A DNA stretch of 62,053 bases. Origin: Flagellimonas aequoris (GTDB taxonomy: Bacteria > Bacteroidota > Bacteroidia > Flavobacteriales > Flavobacteriaceae). Position 1 is the stretch's first letter. Each line of letters opens with the position of its first letter. The stretch covers positions 5,001-67,053 of the forward strand of contig NZ_QXFJ01000014.1 of NCBI RefSeq assembly GCF_003584165.1. Reading direction: 5' to 3'. Of the stretch, positions 17,309 through 26,884 are shown piece after piece. The notes beneath the pieces were generated by a model. The model was not told where the DNA came from. It saw only the letters and a program-made list of their open reading frames with translations, and made no database searches. Both the position numbers and the translations under genes were made by a program.

Positions 17309-17328
17309 ATGCTAACTCAATCTTTGTG

Positions 17329-19293
17329 CTATCTAATGACCCAGGGTCCTTCAAAGCGATCTTCACCAGCCGTTGCCGATGAGAACCATTCCATGATTTC
17401 ATCCCCTTCTTTGTTCACAAAAAGGAATCGTACGCTGGAACCACCTATATTGAACTGGGTGGCTGCACCTACCTCATCAAACAGGGCGCCATGGTTTTCA
17501 ATACTCAAGGGGTCTCCGAACCACTCATTGGAGGCTTTGGATGACCCCCAACTGCCACCACTAGCGGAACTGTAGACTTGGTATTCATCCCCATCCTGTC
17601 CAAAAAAGGCCATGGATGAAACCCCTACTTTTACCGCTGCACCAATTCCCTGGGTAGCGAGGTTGAAGTTTCCACTATCACCAAAAGTTTCGTTTACCAA
17701 GATAGGATTGTCCGCCGTTCCAATCGGTTCCGTTGGTAATTGGTTGTTGGCCGTATAATTGGTCAATCTGAATATTTGTAATTGGAACCCATCACCGCTG
17801 AAGACGTATAATCGCGGGGCAAGGTTGTCTGCAAATAGGACGGCTGCCCCAACACTTCCCAACTGAAGGGCGCCCAAGGGTGCATCGGGGTCTGTGATGT
17901 CAAAAATTCTTCTGTCCCCATCACTCAGGATACCTGGTGTATTGCCATTGAACCAAGCATATTGGGTTCCCGCTTTGTTGAAAATGAGTACATCACTGTT
18001 CCCCAATTGTGCCATGGCACCGATGCCATCCTCAAAAAGATCTAAAAGGCTACTGTAGAGTCCTGGTGGCAAAACACCCTTCAATTCACAATTCTTTACA
18101 GTGTATTTGGTAGCCAAATTAGTACTCACCACTACGCTGGGGTCTTCCAGGCTATTCACTACATAGGAGAGGGGCAATCCCCCCGAAATATCACTGGAAG
18201 CGGCAAGACGGTCTACAATATCCTTTAAATTGTCCACGGCATCTTCCCCACCAAAGGTGGCACCCACGGCGTTCAAGGTGCCTTCAGAATCTCCACCGTA
18301 GGCAATCACTTTAACGGATAAATTGTTGAACTCCCTCAGCGATTCAATATCCACACTTCCGCTAACTTTTCCTGCAACGGCATTGTAAGAGCCTTTCAGG
18401 GCAAATTCCATGTCCTCAGCCGATGCGGTCGACTCATAAAGCATGTAAAAAATACGTCCATAGGTCACTGATGAAACAAAGGTTGCCGGATTATCCGATT
18501 GAATATATTTGGCGAGTTGTTCCCCCGTTACGCTCGCATCGAAAACTTCATCCAAACCGGTAGGCTTTACGTAGCTCATGGTGTAATAGGCTTGGGTCAA
18601 TTTTACCAAAACACTGCTATATTCGGAACTGGTGTTGTATGAAAAACTGGAACTTACTTTGGTGGTCAAGGTGGATGCCTTCAAGCCCATTTCCAAGGCC
18701 AATTGCTCTTTCGAGTTGATGGCCACAACATCCAAGGTGAAATTAGCTGGGGTGATGTCCCCATTCTGTGCAATGACATCGTTCATGGCCTGTTGTACGG
18801 TACCTTGATCCACAACATCCACGGTGACCGTAGCTTTTGGGTTGCCGGTCACCAAATTATAGGTAATTTTTCCGCCAGCACGTTTCACAACAATGTCCGA
18901 TGGTGTTGCATTGTCCAAGGTTTTGCCCTGTAAAAGATTCCCGGGCCATATAACAGATGCATTGGTATTGTAGAGGGGGAAGGTATGGGTGCCACCTGTA
19001 ATGTCCACTTCCTTTTCGGTGCACACCCAGCGTTGTTCCACATTTTCACCGCTCTCCTTTTTATCATAATCCTCGTTCGTTGATTGCTCCGTGCCCTCAA
19101 CTTCCGTTTCTGTGGTAGTGGGTGGAAATTCTTCGAACCCATCACCACTGGCCACCACCTCGGCAACGGTCATCGGTTTATCTGGATCAGGGTTCGGGTC
19201 GGTAGTACCATCACTATCCTTGCTGCATCCCAGAAAGAGGATGATTAAGGTCAGGGTCAAAAATCTGCTGTACAATTTCATGGTTGTTTTCAT
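17329..19293 (-). CDS. Cholesterol-dependent-cytolysin-like lipoprotein with four-repeat C-terminal domain
   Basis: A 654-residue protein of the thiol-activated cytolysin (MACPF/CDC) superfamily. The N-terminus is a lipoprotein signal with Cys at residue 23 (LFLGC) followed by SKDSDG, so it is probably lipid-anchored and perhaps surface-exposed. Residues about 60-400 match CDC domains 1-3: 'WPGNLLQGKTL' (116-126), 'SSVTYGRIFYMLYEST' (274-289, the CDC 'YGR' segment), 'VKVIAYGGDSE' (327-337) and 'PLSYVVNSLEDPS' (374-386). The usual domain 4 and its Trp-rich undecapeptide are absent. Instead residues 424-654 hold four units beginning IGAMA (424), VGAAV (481), IGAAV (550) and VGAAT (608), each followed by a strand, a Gly turn and an aromatic strand, suggesting a small hemopexin-like propeller. 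It probably forms pores or binds targets. A TPR-LuxR regulator gene lies upstream. Confidence 0.82.
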   Translation of the reverse strand: MKTTMKLYSRFLTLTLIILFLGCSKDSDGTTDPNPDPDKPMTVAEVVASGDGFEEFPPTTTETEVEGTEQSTNEDYDKKESGENVEQRWVCTEKEVDITGGTHTFPLYNTNASVIWPGNLLQGKTLDNATPSDIVVKRAGGKITYNLVTGNPKATVTVDVVDQGTVQQAMNDVIAQNGDITPANFTLDVVAINSKEQLALEMGLKASTLTTKVSSSFSYNTSSEYSSVLVKLTQAYYTMSYVKPTGLDEVFDASVTGEQLAKYIQSDNPATFVSSVTYGRIFYMLYESTASAEDMEFALKGSYNAVAGKVSGSVDIESLREFNNLSVKVIAYGGDSEGTLNAVGATFGGEDAVDNLKDIVDRLAASSDISGGLPLSYVVNSLEDPSVVVSTNLATKYTVKNCELKGVLPPGLYSSLLDLFEDGIGAMAQLGNSDVLIFNKAGTQYAWFNGNTPGILSDGDRRIFDITDPDAPLGALQLGSVGAAVLFADNLAPRLYVFSGDGFQLQIFRLTNYTANNQLPTEPIGTADNPILVNETFGDSGNFNLATQGIGAAVKVGVSSMAFFGQDGDEYQVYSSASGGSWGSSKASNEWFGDPLSIENHGALFDEVGAATQFNIGGSSVRFLFVNKEGDEIMEWFSSATAGEDRFEGPWVIR

Positions 19294-19410
19294 GATTCTG
19301 ATGTTTTGTGGTTAAACTTGATTGTTGTTTTGTGCGACTCGCCCGGTAACGGTCTGCAGCCCTTAGCCGAGCAAGACCACAAAACTGCTGTGTCAAAATC
19401 AATGACGGAA

Positions 19411-19418
19411 CAAACATA
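19411..19418 (-). promoter_or_regulatory. Probable -7 box of the cytolysin-like gene
   Basis: On the minus strand TATGTTTG matches TAnnTTTG; it would give a 5' leader of roughly 110 bases. No proper -33 TTG precedes it, which would fit an activator-dependent promoter. Confidence 0.45.
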
Positions 19419-19447
19419 AAATGCTGATTTTTAGGGATGAAATATGG

Positions 19448-19500
19448 AAGGTGGACAAAAGGTGGACACCCCCATTTTAGTAAAGGGACATCAAGTGGAC
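19448..19500 (-). promoter_or_regulatory. Tandem 11-bp repeats, possible activator site
   Basis: On the minus strand TGTCCACCTTT is followed directly by TGTCCACCTTC (19447-19468), and a related GTCCAC occurs at 19495-19500 with a GTCC between. The tandem copies are spaced one DNA turn apart and lie about 30-50 bases upstream of the probable -7 box of the cytolysin-like gene, a normal place for an activator. Confidence 0.45.
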
Positions 19501-19514
19501 AGCCAGGAGTGTTA

Positions 19515-21362
19515 TTAGAGGCTTAAAACCAGGTCTTGGAGAGAATCTTCGGTGGCGATGTTCAATTTTTTGCGAAGTCTGTATCGTGCCTTTTTGATGC
19601 CTTCTTGTGAAATGTTCAGGATATTGGCAATCTCTTTGGAAGAAAGGTTCATCTTGAGCAAAGCCAGCAATCGCAGTTCATTGGCAGTGATATCTGGAAA
19701 TCTGGCCTTTACATTGCTATTAAAATCTTTGTGGACCTCTTCAAAATATCGGGAAAAATTTTTCCAATTGTTATCGTCCTGTAGGTCAAAATCAATGGTA
19801 CGGATGAGTTGTTGGTATCCATTTTTGGAAGCATCGGTTTGCTTCAATGCTTCGGCTTTTTGTTTTAGGTCTTCCAAAACCTCGTTTTTTTTGGCCAAAT
19901 GCAAAGCATGTGTGGTGAGTTCCTTCTTTTTAAAAGCCAGCTCAGCATCTACCTTTTCCTTTTCCAATTTGTTCCGTTTCAATTTCTGGCGAATACCATA
20001 AAAACCGAACCCAAAGACTAACACCGACAATCCAAGTCCAACGCCCAAGAGTAGTTTTTGTAAATTGCTGACTTTGGCCTCTTGCTCCAATAATGCGATC
20101 TGCTGTTCTTTCTTTTCGGTCTCGTAAATGGTTTTGAGCTCTTCCGTGGCCTTGGAGCGCTTCAAGGTGAAAATGGAATCACTGATGGATTTGTTCATTT
20201 TGAAATTGGTCAAGGCTGCATCATAATCTTTCAAACTTTCAAGGGTTTCGGCTTTGGTCAAATACACCTTGGCCAAAATTTCGGGATCTTGTAGCTGTTT
20301 TCCAATCTCCAAGCTTTTGTCAATGTTGGTCAGGGCCTTTTTCAACTCCCCCTGTTTATGGTAAGTCCTACCCAAATATAACAGCGATGTGGCCTCATTG
20401 TAAGGGGAACCTATGTCTTTCCAAGTGGTCAGACTTGATTCAAAATCCACAATGGCGTCAGGATAGGCTTCCCGGGTAAATTCCAGCAGGCCTTTGTTGA
20501 AGTAGGCCCTTGCAATGTTGGAGGTGTATTCCAGTTTCTGGGAAAGCTCCAAAGCGAGGTCCAGATCTTTTTCCGCAGAGTCCAATTGATGTAATTTGAT
20601 TTCTGAGTCCGCCAAATAATTTAGGACTTGTGCCCAGCTTTGATCGTTTTCCACTTTTTGGTAGTGGGCTATGCTTTCTTCAAAAATGGCAATGGCCTTT
20701 TCGTGATCTTCTGTGGTCTGGTATATGGTACCAATTTGAAACAGGTCTTCTGCCATTCTAAAATCGTCGTGCAAAGCCTCATGGATTTTCAAAGCTTTTT
20801 GGGTCTCCAGAAGTGCAATATTAAAAAAACCATTAGTCATACCTATTTTTCCTTTTAGTAGGTAGGCATTGCCCAAATGAAGGGAGTCATTAAATTTTTT
20901 AAAAACGGGAATGTTCTGGTCCATGATGGCATTCGCACTCTCCGTATTGCCTTGGTAATGGTCCAGAATCCCAATGTTGTGCCGAATCACCGAAGCCCGA
21001 AGTGTATCGCCAAGTTCTAGGGATTGGTCTACCGAATAGTTGAGGTACTGTCGGGCAGAGTCAATTTTACCGAGTCGGTAATAGTAATTGGCCTTTTGAG
21101 CGTATAATTTGGCCACACCCTTGTCATTTTTACTTTTCTGGTACAACGCTTGGGCCTTTTCCAAGTATTCCAGAGTTTTGTTGGGATCGTTGTACATGGT
21201 AAGATCGGACAGTTCCAGAAAATTTCGAGCCGCAACGGTGTCAATCTTCGTCTGTCTGATGACCTGGAGGATGCTATCGATTTTTTTTTGATTTTCCTGA
21301 CCCCAAACATTGGCAAATAGACCAATAAAAAAGAGCCAAGCTAGACTGGTGTGGGGTTTCAT
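19515..21362 (-). CDS. TPR-repeat membrane regulator with LuxR-type HTH
   Basis: A 615-residue protein with a signal peptide (about 1-21, ending WGQ), a long stretch of tetratricopeptide repeats (about 60-400, predicted periplasmic), one transmembrane helix (about 433-453), a cytoplasmic Lys/Glu-rich coiled coil (460-510), and a C-terminal helix-turn-helix (about 550-605; 'ANELRLLALLKMNLSSKEIANILNIS' is the LuxR/GerE-like core). This is the common Bacteroidota one-component layout that joins an external sensor to a DNA-binding domain without a kinase. It lies 221 bases upstream of the cytolysin-like gene on the same strand and may control it; that link is inference. The HTH lies in the cytoplasm if the topology is right. 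Confidence 0.85.
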   Translation of the reverse strand: MKPHTSLAWLFFIGLFANVWGQENQKKIDSILQVIRQTKIDTVAARNFLELSDLTMYNDPNKTLEYLEKAQALYQKSKNDKGVAKLYAQKANYYYRLGKIDSARQYLNYSVDQSLELGDTLRASVIRHNIGILDHYQGNTESANAIMDQNIPVFKKFNDSLHLGNAYLLKGKIGMTNGFFNIALLETQKALKIHEALHDDFRMAEDLFQIGTIYQTTEDHEKAIAIFEESIAHYQKVENDQSWAQVLNYLADSEIKLHQLDSAEKDLDLALELSQKLEYTSNIARAYFNKGLLEFTREAYPDAIVDFESSLTTWKDIGSPYNEATSLLYLGRTYHKQGELKKALTNIDKSLEIGKQLQDPEILAKVYLTKAETLESLKDYDAALTNFKMNKSISDSIFTLKRSKATEELKTIYETEKKEQQIALLEQEAKVSNLQKLLLGVGLGLSVLVFGFGFYGIRQKLKRNKLEKEKVDAELAFKKKELTTHALHLAKKNEVLEDLKQKAEALKQTDASKNGYQQLIRTIDFDLQDDNNWKNFSRYFEEVHKDFNSNVKARFPDITANELRLLALLKMNLSSKEIANILNISQEGIKKARYRLRKKLNIATEDSLQDLVLSL

Positions 21363-21444
21363 GGAGGTTGAATTATCCTCCTAAAATAGCAATTTACTAC
21401 AACTTTTTGAACAAGAAGCGGTTACACTTTGTAGTATTTGCTTT

Positions 21445-22104
21445 TTAAAAAAACTCCGAAAAGAACGACTTGACCTCGAAAAAAGTGGCCTCTTTCATGG
21501 AATCGAACCTGACCTCCGCGTGGCCCACTCTTTCTGCCGGACCAATACCTACACTATGAAAACCACCGGCTATGGCTGCATCGATGCCTTTTTCGGCATC
21601 CTCGAATACCACACAGTTACTGGGTTGCAATTTCAATTTTTCGGAAGCATACAAAAAGATATCTGGGGCTGGTTTGCTCTTGGCAACACTATTGCCATCC
21701 CCAATGACATCAAAAAAATGGGTAGCATTGAGTTGTTGGAGTACTTTGGAGGCATTTTTACTGGCACTGCCCAGTGCAACCAAGAATCCTTCTTGGCGTA
21801 AATGTGTCAATAGTTCTTTGGCACCCGGTAAGTAATCGTTTGGAGTCATGGTGTCCAAACTGGCCACATAGATATCATTTTTCTTTGTGGCAAGGGCAAC
21901 TACGGCATCATCGGTGAGGGAAACATGGTTGTGGTCCATGATTACTTTTATGGAATCCATTCGGGAAATCCCCCTAAGCTTTTCATTGAGTTCACGGTCA
22001 AAATGCCAGCCCATTTCGTCCGACAGTTTTTTCCACGCTTCATAATGGAGCTCCGCCGTATCGGTGATCACCCCATCCAAATCAAAAATGAATCCCTTGA
22101 TCAT
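21445..22104 (-). CDS. pgmB: Beta-phosphoglucomutase (HAD superfamily)
   Basis: A 219-residue HAD hydrolase-fold enzyme. The aspartyl nucleophile is D8 and the acid/base D10 in 'FDLDGVITDTAELH', motif II Ser is in 'ALGSASKN', and the motif III Lys and acidic residues lie in 'KSKPAPDIF' and 'VVFEDAEKGIDAA'. The cap sequence 'LRGISRMDSI' matches beta-phosphoglucomutase, which converts beta-glucose-1-phosphate to glucose-6-phosphate in maltose or trehalose breakdown. No maltose phosphorylase or transporter lies next to it here, so the pathway context is absent. It is transcribed in the same direction as the TPR regulator, about 80 bases upstream of that gene. Confidence 0.88.
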   Translation of the reverse strand: MIKGFIFDLDGVITDTAELHYEAWKKLSDEMGWHFDRELNEKLRGISRMDSIKVIMDHNHVSLTDDAVVALATKKNDIYVASLDTMTPNDYLPGAKELLTHLRQEGFLVALGSASKNASKVLQQLNATHFFDVIGDGNSVAKSKPAPDIFLYASEKLKLQPSNCVVFEDAEKGIDAAIAGGFHSVGIGPAERVGHAEVRFDSMKEATFFEVKSFFSEFF

Positions 22105-22296
22105 GGTTCGGTTATTTCAGTTTGCAAAGAAATGACGAAAACTTTTAAGAAAAAAACTACATTAGGTTATGTTCTTTAAAGTTTATACCGATACGCTCCA
22201 AAAGAAGTGTCGCTTTAAAGTGTTCCCCCTTTCTTACGTTGAAAAAGTTGTCATAAATATCCATTAAAAGATACTTTTCCAACTAAACCAAATTGC

Positions 22297-22304
22297 TATT
22301 TTTG
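22297..22304 (+). promoter_or_regulatory. Promoter -7 box of guaA, three bases before ATG
   Basis: TATTTTTG fits TAnnTTTG and is followed by CCC and the ATG at 22308. Transcription is expected to start at or beside the start codon, which indicates a leaderless mRNA and excludes a start further upstream. Confidence 0.55.
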
Positions 22305-22307
22305 CCC

Positions 22308-23840
22308 ATGCATAACAACGTACTTATTCTAGACTTTGGTTCCCAGTACACCCAATTAATCGCCAGACGCGTGAGGGAACTCAACATTTATTCCGAGATA
22401 AAACCCTTTAACAAACTGCCCGAAGACCTGTCCGATTACAAGGCTGTGATTCTTTCTGGGTCACCTTCATCGGTACGGTCGGAGCAGGCACCGCACCCCG
22501 ATCTTTCGGAAATCAAGGGAAAAAAACCCTTGCTGGGTATTTGCTATGGAGCGCAATATCTGTCCCATTTCAACGGGGGTAATGTGGCACCATCCGCTAC
22601 CCGCGAGTATGGTAGGGCCAATTTATCCTTCGTGAAAAATGATGAAGAATTTTTAAAAGGATTGCACCAAGGAAGTCAAGTTTGGATGAGCCATAGCGAT
22701 ACCATTAAGGAACTTCCCAAGGGCGGTGTTCGCTTGGCCAGTACACATGATGTGGAAAATGCAGCTTTCAAGATCGATGGCGAAACTACTTATGGCATAC
22801 AGTTTCACCCCGAGGTGTACCATACTACTGACGGTAAGAAGTTGCTTGAAAACTTTTTAGTGAACATTGCCGGATTAAAACAGGACTGGACACCCGATGC
22901 TTTTGTGGAAACCACTGTAGAGGAATTGAAAAAGGAAATCGGGGACGATAAAGTAATCCTAGGATTGTCCGGTGGAGTGGATTCCAGTGTGGCAGCCATG
23001 TTATTGCACAAGGCCATTGGGGATCATCTCCATTGTATTTTTGTGAACAACGGTCTTTTACGCAAGAATGAGTTTGAAAGTGTTCTGGACCAATACAAGC
23101 ACATGGGCCTTAATGTGAAGGGAGTGGATGCTTCGGCACGTTTTTTGGATGCTTTAAAGGGGGAATCCGACCCAGAAGGGAAAAGAAAAATCATTGGGAG
23201 GGTCTTTATTGAAGTTTTTGATGATGAGTCCCACAAAGTGGAAAATGCAAAATGGTTGGCCCAAGGAACCATTTATCCTGATAGGATTGAATCCGTCTCG
23301 GCAAGTGGTGGTCCTTCCGCAGTGATCAAAAGCCACCATAATGTTGGTGGGTTACCGGATTATATGAAATTAAAGGTGGTGGAACCCTTAAAAATGTTGT
23401 TCAAGGATGAGGTGAGAAGAGTGGGAGCCAGCATGGGGATGTCCCCAGAAATTTTGGGCCGACACCCATTTCCAGGGCCTGGTTTGGGAATCCGTATCTT
23501 GGGCGATATTACTGCCGAGAAAGTGGCCATTTTGCAAGAAGTGGATGCCATTTTTATTGAAGGTTTAAAAAAATGGGGACTTTACGACAAGGTTTGGCAG
23601 GCCGGAGCCATGCTTTTACCCGTAGATAGTGTAGGGGTGATGGGAGATGAGCGTACCTATGAGAAATGTGTGGCGCTCCGAGCCGTGGAAAGTACCGATG
23701 GTATGACGGCCGATTGGGTAAATTTACCCTACGAGTTCCTGCAAAAGACCTCGAATGATATAATAAACAAGGTTAAGGGCGTTAATAGAGTAGTGTACGA
23801 CATTAGCTCAAAACCACCTGCAACTATAGAATGGGAATGA
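22308..23840 (+). CDS. guaA: GMP synthase (glutamine-hydrolysing)
   Basis: A 510-residue enzyme that aminates XMP to GMP. The N-terminal class I glutamine amidotransferase has the nucleophile Cys in 'LLGICYGAQ' and the His-Glu of the triad in 'IQFHPEVYH'. The ATP-pyrophosphatase P-loop is '[13 protein letters not shown]', and the C-terminal dimerisation domain ends in 'KPPATIEWE', typical of GuaA. An in-frame TTG lies 15 bases upstream, but the ATG at 22308 is preferred because homologues begin near here and a -7 box sits just before it. Its TGA overlaps the next gene's ATG, so the two are coupled. Confidence 0.96.
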   Translation: MHNNVLILDFGSQYTQLIARRVRELNIYSEIKPFNKLPEDLSDYKAVILSGSPSSVRSEQAPHPDLSEIKGKKPLLGICYGAQYLSHFNGGNVAPSATREYGRANLSFVKNDEEFLKGLHQGSQVWMSHSDTIKELPKGGVRLASTHDVENAAFKIDGETTYGIQFHPEVYHTTDGKKLLENFLVNIAGLKQDWTPDAFVETTVEELKKEIGDDKVILGLSGGVDSSVAAMLLHKAIGDHLHCIFVNNGLLRKNEFESVLDQYKHMGLNVKGVDASARFLDALKGESDPEGKRKIIGRVFIEVFDDESHKVENAKWLAQGTIYPDRIESVSASGGPSAVIKSHHNVGGLPDYMKLKVVEPLKMLFKDEVRRVGASMGMSPEILGRHPFPGPGLGIRILGDITAEKVAILQEVDAIFIEGLKKWGLYDKVWQAGAMLLPVDSVGVMGDERTYEKCVALRAVESTDGMTADWVNLPYEFLQKTSNDIINKVKGVNRVVYDISSKPPATIEWE

Positions 23841-25978
23841 AAAAAATAATTTTAAGACTGGTTTTGGCGGTTCTTTTTTTGGCCGCAATTCCAGTTTCCG
23901 CGCAAAACTATACCACACATGCCGTAAAGGAAGGGGAGACGCTACAGAGCATCTCGCAGAAATATAGGGTTACCCCATACTCCATCCTTCAGGCCAACAA
24001 AGAGATCAAGAGTGCCGCCGATGTAAAGGTGAACACCATCTTGGTCATTCCAATCAATGGTAATGCCACCATTGAGAAAAAGGAAGAGAAAGTTGAGCAG
24101 GAAGAAATAAAACCTATCGGCTTTACCCGGCACAGGGTTCGCAAAAAAGAAACTCTTTTTGGGCTGACCCAGAAGTACAAAATCACCGAGGAACAGTTGA
24201 AGCGCTATAACCGCGAATTGTACTCCGAATCCCTTAAAAAAGGTATGGTACTTCAAATTCCCAAGTTTCCTGAAGTGGATCCGAACGAGGATAAGGAACT
24301 GGATTTTGAAACCTATGTGGTGCAACCCAAGGAAACCCGATGGAGTATTGCCCACAAATACGGGATCACAGTGGATAGCCTTCTACTTTTGAATCCGGAG
24401 TTGGTGAAGAACACGGATTATTTGGCGGCCGGTCAAGAACTGAAATTGCCAAGACCCAAGGGGGATAGCCTTAAGGAACAGAAAGTGGAACTGTTCACTT
24501 CTTATACCGTTCCTTCAAAAATGACATTATATAGTTTGGGTAGGGAATATGGCATTCCTTCAGATTCCATTGTGAAGCTGAACCCTGAGATTATGAAAGA
24601 GGGGGGGCTCAAGGAAGGAATGGTCATTCGTCTGCCCAAAAAACGAAGCGATGCAGGGGTGGTCAACACCGAAAACTTCATCTTTTACGAAGTAAAACCC
24701 AAACAGAATATATTTAGGATTACCCAAAACCTGAAAATTTCGAGAGAAGAACTGTTTCGTCTGAACCCTGATCTGGAAAATGGTCTGAAAGCTGGAATGG
24801 TGCTTAAACTTCCCAAAGAAAAGGCTGCTGGGCTGGAGGTGAAAAACGCTTTGGTACTGGACAAGGTAAACCTTGTGGACAGTATTGATGTGGCCAACAG
24901 GCCCAAGCTGGTATTCATGCTTCCTTTCAGACTGGACAAAGTAAACCTGAACGATCGGGAAAAAGCGGAAGGCCTTATAAGGACCCGTAGAGATCTGAAT
25001 CTAAGTCTTGGTTTTTATACAGGTGCCCTGATGGCCTTGGATTCCATCAAAAAGTTGGGTGTTTCGGTCGATGTGAAGACCTACGATACCGAATTGAGCC
25101 AAGCCAAGGTTAAAGAGATTCTGTTTAGGGACAATCTGGCTGGGGTAAGTGCCATCATTGGTCCGGTTGTCTCGGGAGCTTTGGATGAAGTGGCGGTCCA
25201 TGCGGCTACCAAGAACATTCCGGTAATCGCACCGATTACTTCCGATAGCCAATTGAGCCATGGTAATGTGTTCTTTTCGGTACCAAGGGATGCAGTTTTG
25301 CGCGATAAGATGCTTTCTTATATGAAGAAGATCTATAAGAATGAAAATGTGATCATCATTGCAGATTCTACGCATCAGGTGGCGCATGATTCTATTTTAG
25401 GTAAGTTTCCAGCGGCACAAATAGCAAAAATAATCGACAACAGATCTTTGCACTTGGATGAGTTCCTGATTAAACTATCCGAAGACAGGGAAAACTGGGT
25501 GTTTTTGGAAACGGACCAACCCAATATGGTGTCCAGTGTTACCTCTATTCTTAACTCTGCCAATACAGGCGACATAAAAGTACGTATGTTCACCACAAGT
25601 TATAATGGTGCTTTTGAGGATGAGGCAGTTTCCAAGACGCATCTATCCAACTTAAAGTTTACTTACCCATCTTTTTATAGGGAGGTAGGGGAAGATACCT
25701 TCACTAAAGCTTATGAAAAAAGATTCAATGGCAATCGCCCCGATCGTTATGCAATCCGTGGTTTTGACGTTACGTTCGATGTGTTGTTAAAATTGGCACA
25801 CAAGAACAACCTTTTTGAAACTTCCAAGATTATAGGACTTACCGAATACACGGGCAATAGTTTTGATTATTTCAATGACTGGACCTCTGGATATTTTAAC
25901 AAGGCTTGTTACATCATGGAGTATGAGGATTTGCAAATCAAAGAAGTAAAACTGGATGACCTCAAAAGTAACCTATAA
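23837..25978 (+). CDS. Exported five-LysM protein with PBP1-like ligand-binding domain
   Basis: About 713 residues. After a signal peptide (cleavage near 'VSAQ') there are five LysM-type peptidoglycan-binding repeats in the N-terminal half, each with the 'V..GET...IS..Y.V....L...N' pattern (for example '[18 protein letters not shown]', '[18 protein letters not shown]'). The C-terminal half (about 355-700) has the fold of periplasmic type 1 binding proteins (LppC/branched-chain amino-acid receptor type: '[12 protein letters not shown]', '[18 protein letters not shown]', '[11 protein letters not shown]'). This suggests a cell-wall-bound protein that regulates peptidoglycan synthesis or senses a ligand. 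The ATG at 23837 overlaps the guaA stop; one at 23831 is also possible. Confidence 0.85.
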   Translation: MKKIILRLVLAVLFLAAIPVSAQNYTTHAVKEGETLQSISQKYRVTPYSILQANKEIKSAADVKVNTILVIPINGNATIEKKEEKVEQEEIKPIGFTRHRVRKKETLFGLTQKYKITEEQLKRYNRELYSESLKKGMVLQIPKFPEVDPNEDKELDFETYVVQPKETRWSIAHKYGITVDSLLLLNPELVKNTDYLAAGQELKLPRPKGDSLKEQKVELFTSYTVPSKMTLYSLGREYGIPSDSIVKLNPEIMKEGGLKEGMVIRLPKKRSDAGVVNTENFIFYEVKPKQNIFRITQNLKISREELFRLNPDLENGLKAGMVLKLPKEKAAGLEVKNALVLDKVNLVDSIDVANRPKLVFMLPFRLDKVNLNDREKAEGLIRTRRDLNLSLGFYTGALMALDSIKKLGVSVDVKTYDTELSQAKVKEILFRDNLAGVSAIIGPVVSGALDEVAVHAATKNIPVIAPITSDSQLSHGNVFFSVPRDAVLRDKMLSYMKKIYKNENVIIIADSTHQVAHDSILGKFPAAQIAKIIDNRSLHLDEFLIKLSEDRENWVFLETDQPNMVSSVTSILNSANTGDIKVRMFTTSYNGAFEDEAVSKTHLSNLKFTYPSFYREVGEDTFTKAYEKRFNGNRPDRYAIRGFDVTFDVLLKLAHKNNLFETSKIIGLTEYTGNSFDYFNDWTSGYFNKACYIMEYEDLQIKEVKLDDLKSNL

Positions 25979-26360
25979 CGGAAACCTGAGGACCACATGT
26001 GTACACGTGAGGTCTGGAAATAAATATATTACGGATGCCCCCATTGACAACAACGGCAAGGGAGAGGCATTTTCCCCAACGGATACGGTGGCCACTGGCC
26101 TGGCCAATTGTATGATGACCATGATGGGGATCAAGGCCCGTGACCTTGGGGTAGACCTTACCGGTTCCACTGCAGAAGTGACCAAACACATGGCGGCCAA
26201 TCCAAGACGGATTTCTAAAATAGAGGTCAAATTGGAGATGCCTGCCGATGTTTCTGAAAAAAACCGGAAAATATTGGTGCACACCGCCCAAACCTGTCCT
26301 GTACACTACAGCTTGCATCCAGATATAGAAAGAGTAATCGATTTCCATTGGGTAAAATAA
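25956..26360 (+). CDS. OsmC-family peroxiredoxin-like protein
   Basis: A 134-residue OsmC/Ohr-fold protein. The two redox-active Cys residues are C52 ('GLANCMMTMMGI') and C114 ('TAQTCPVHYSL'), as in OsmC-type hydroperoxide reductases. Related proteins detoxify organic peroxides using thiols. The start overlaps the end of the LysM gene by 23 bases, and its end overlaps the next gene by 13 bases, so it lies in a tightly packed transcript with guaA, the LysM gene and the DUF922 gene. Confidence 0.88.
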   Translation: MTSKVTYNGNLRTTCVHVRSGNKYITDAPIDNNGKGEAFSPTDTVATGLANCMMTMMGIKARDLGVDLTGSTAEVTKHMAANPRRISKIEVKLEMPADVSEKNRKILVHTAQTCPVHYSLHPDIERVIDFHWVK

Positions 26361-26884
26361 TTTCCATAGGATGTTTTTTGTTCCTCAGCTTTTTGGGATT
26401 TGCACAAGAAATTGAGGAAGGAATCCTTTGGAATGAAGGCAAGCGGCTCAGTTGGTCGGATTTTAAGGGCAAAGTGCCCCCAGCGGCCGTCCCTGCGGCG
26501 ACTACTGCCAGCGGCATCAGCTATACGTATTCTGCCAATTTATTGCACCATGAGGTAAAGTTGGATTTTGAGGTAAATGCCTATTTCTATCCCAACGAGT
26601 CTTGGCACAAGCCAGAACAGTGTACGGACAATACCTTGGCGCACGAGCAACTCCATTTCGACATTGCAGAACTGTTCGCCCGAAAAATGCGTAATCGGTT
26701 ACGTCGTACTTCATTTTCTGATGATGTAAAGGCTGAAGTCCGTAGAATCTATCAGGACATTCTTCAGGAATTAAAGGATTTTCAAGATCAGTATGATTGG
26801 GAGACCAATTTTTCCAGAAACTTGGAAAAGCAATTGGAATGGAACCAAAAAATTACTGAATCATTACAAGAAGAAAGAGAGTAA
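26348..26884 (+). CDS. DUF922-family putative secreted zinc metalloprotease
   Basis: A 178-residue protein with a signal peptide (about 1-19, ending GFAQ) and the motif 'HEQLHFDIAE' at 99-108, which is HExxH with a following Asp and Glu, as in zinc peptidases. The 'LSWSDFKGKVP' start of the mature protein is typical of the DUF922 family as I know it. The second half is charged and helical, and contains no known substrate domain. The start is TTG at 26348 inside the end of the OsmC gene. It is the last gene of the guaA run. Proteolytic activity is inferred from the motif only. Confidence 0.72.
   Translation: MGKIISIGCFLFLSFLGFAQEIEEGILWNEGKRLSWSDFKGKVPPAAVPAATTASGISYTYSANLLHHEVKLDFEVNAYFYPNESWHKPEQCTDNTLAHEQLHFDIAELFARKMRNRLRRTSFSDDVKAEVRRIYQDILQELKDFQDQYDWETNFSRNLEKQLEWNQKITESLQEERE

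Noticed and set aside
22293..22307. Upstream TTG start for guaA
   Set aside because: It lies upstream of and across the -7 promoter box, so it is probably not transcribed; the ATG at 22308 fits family starts.
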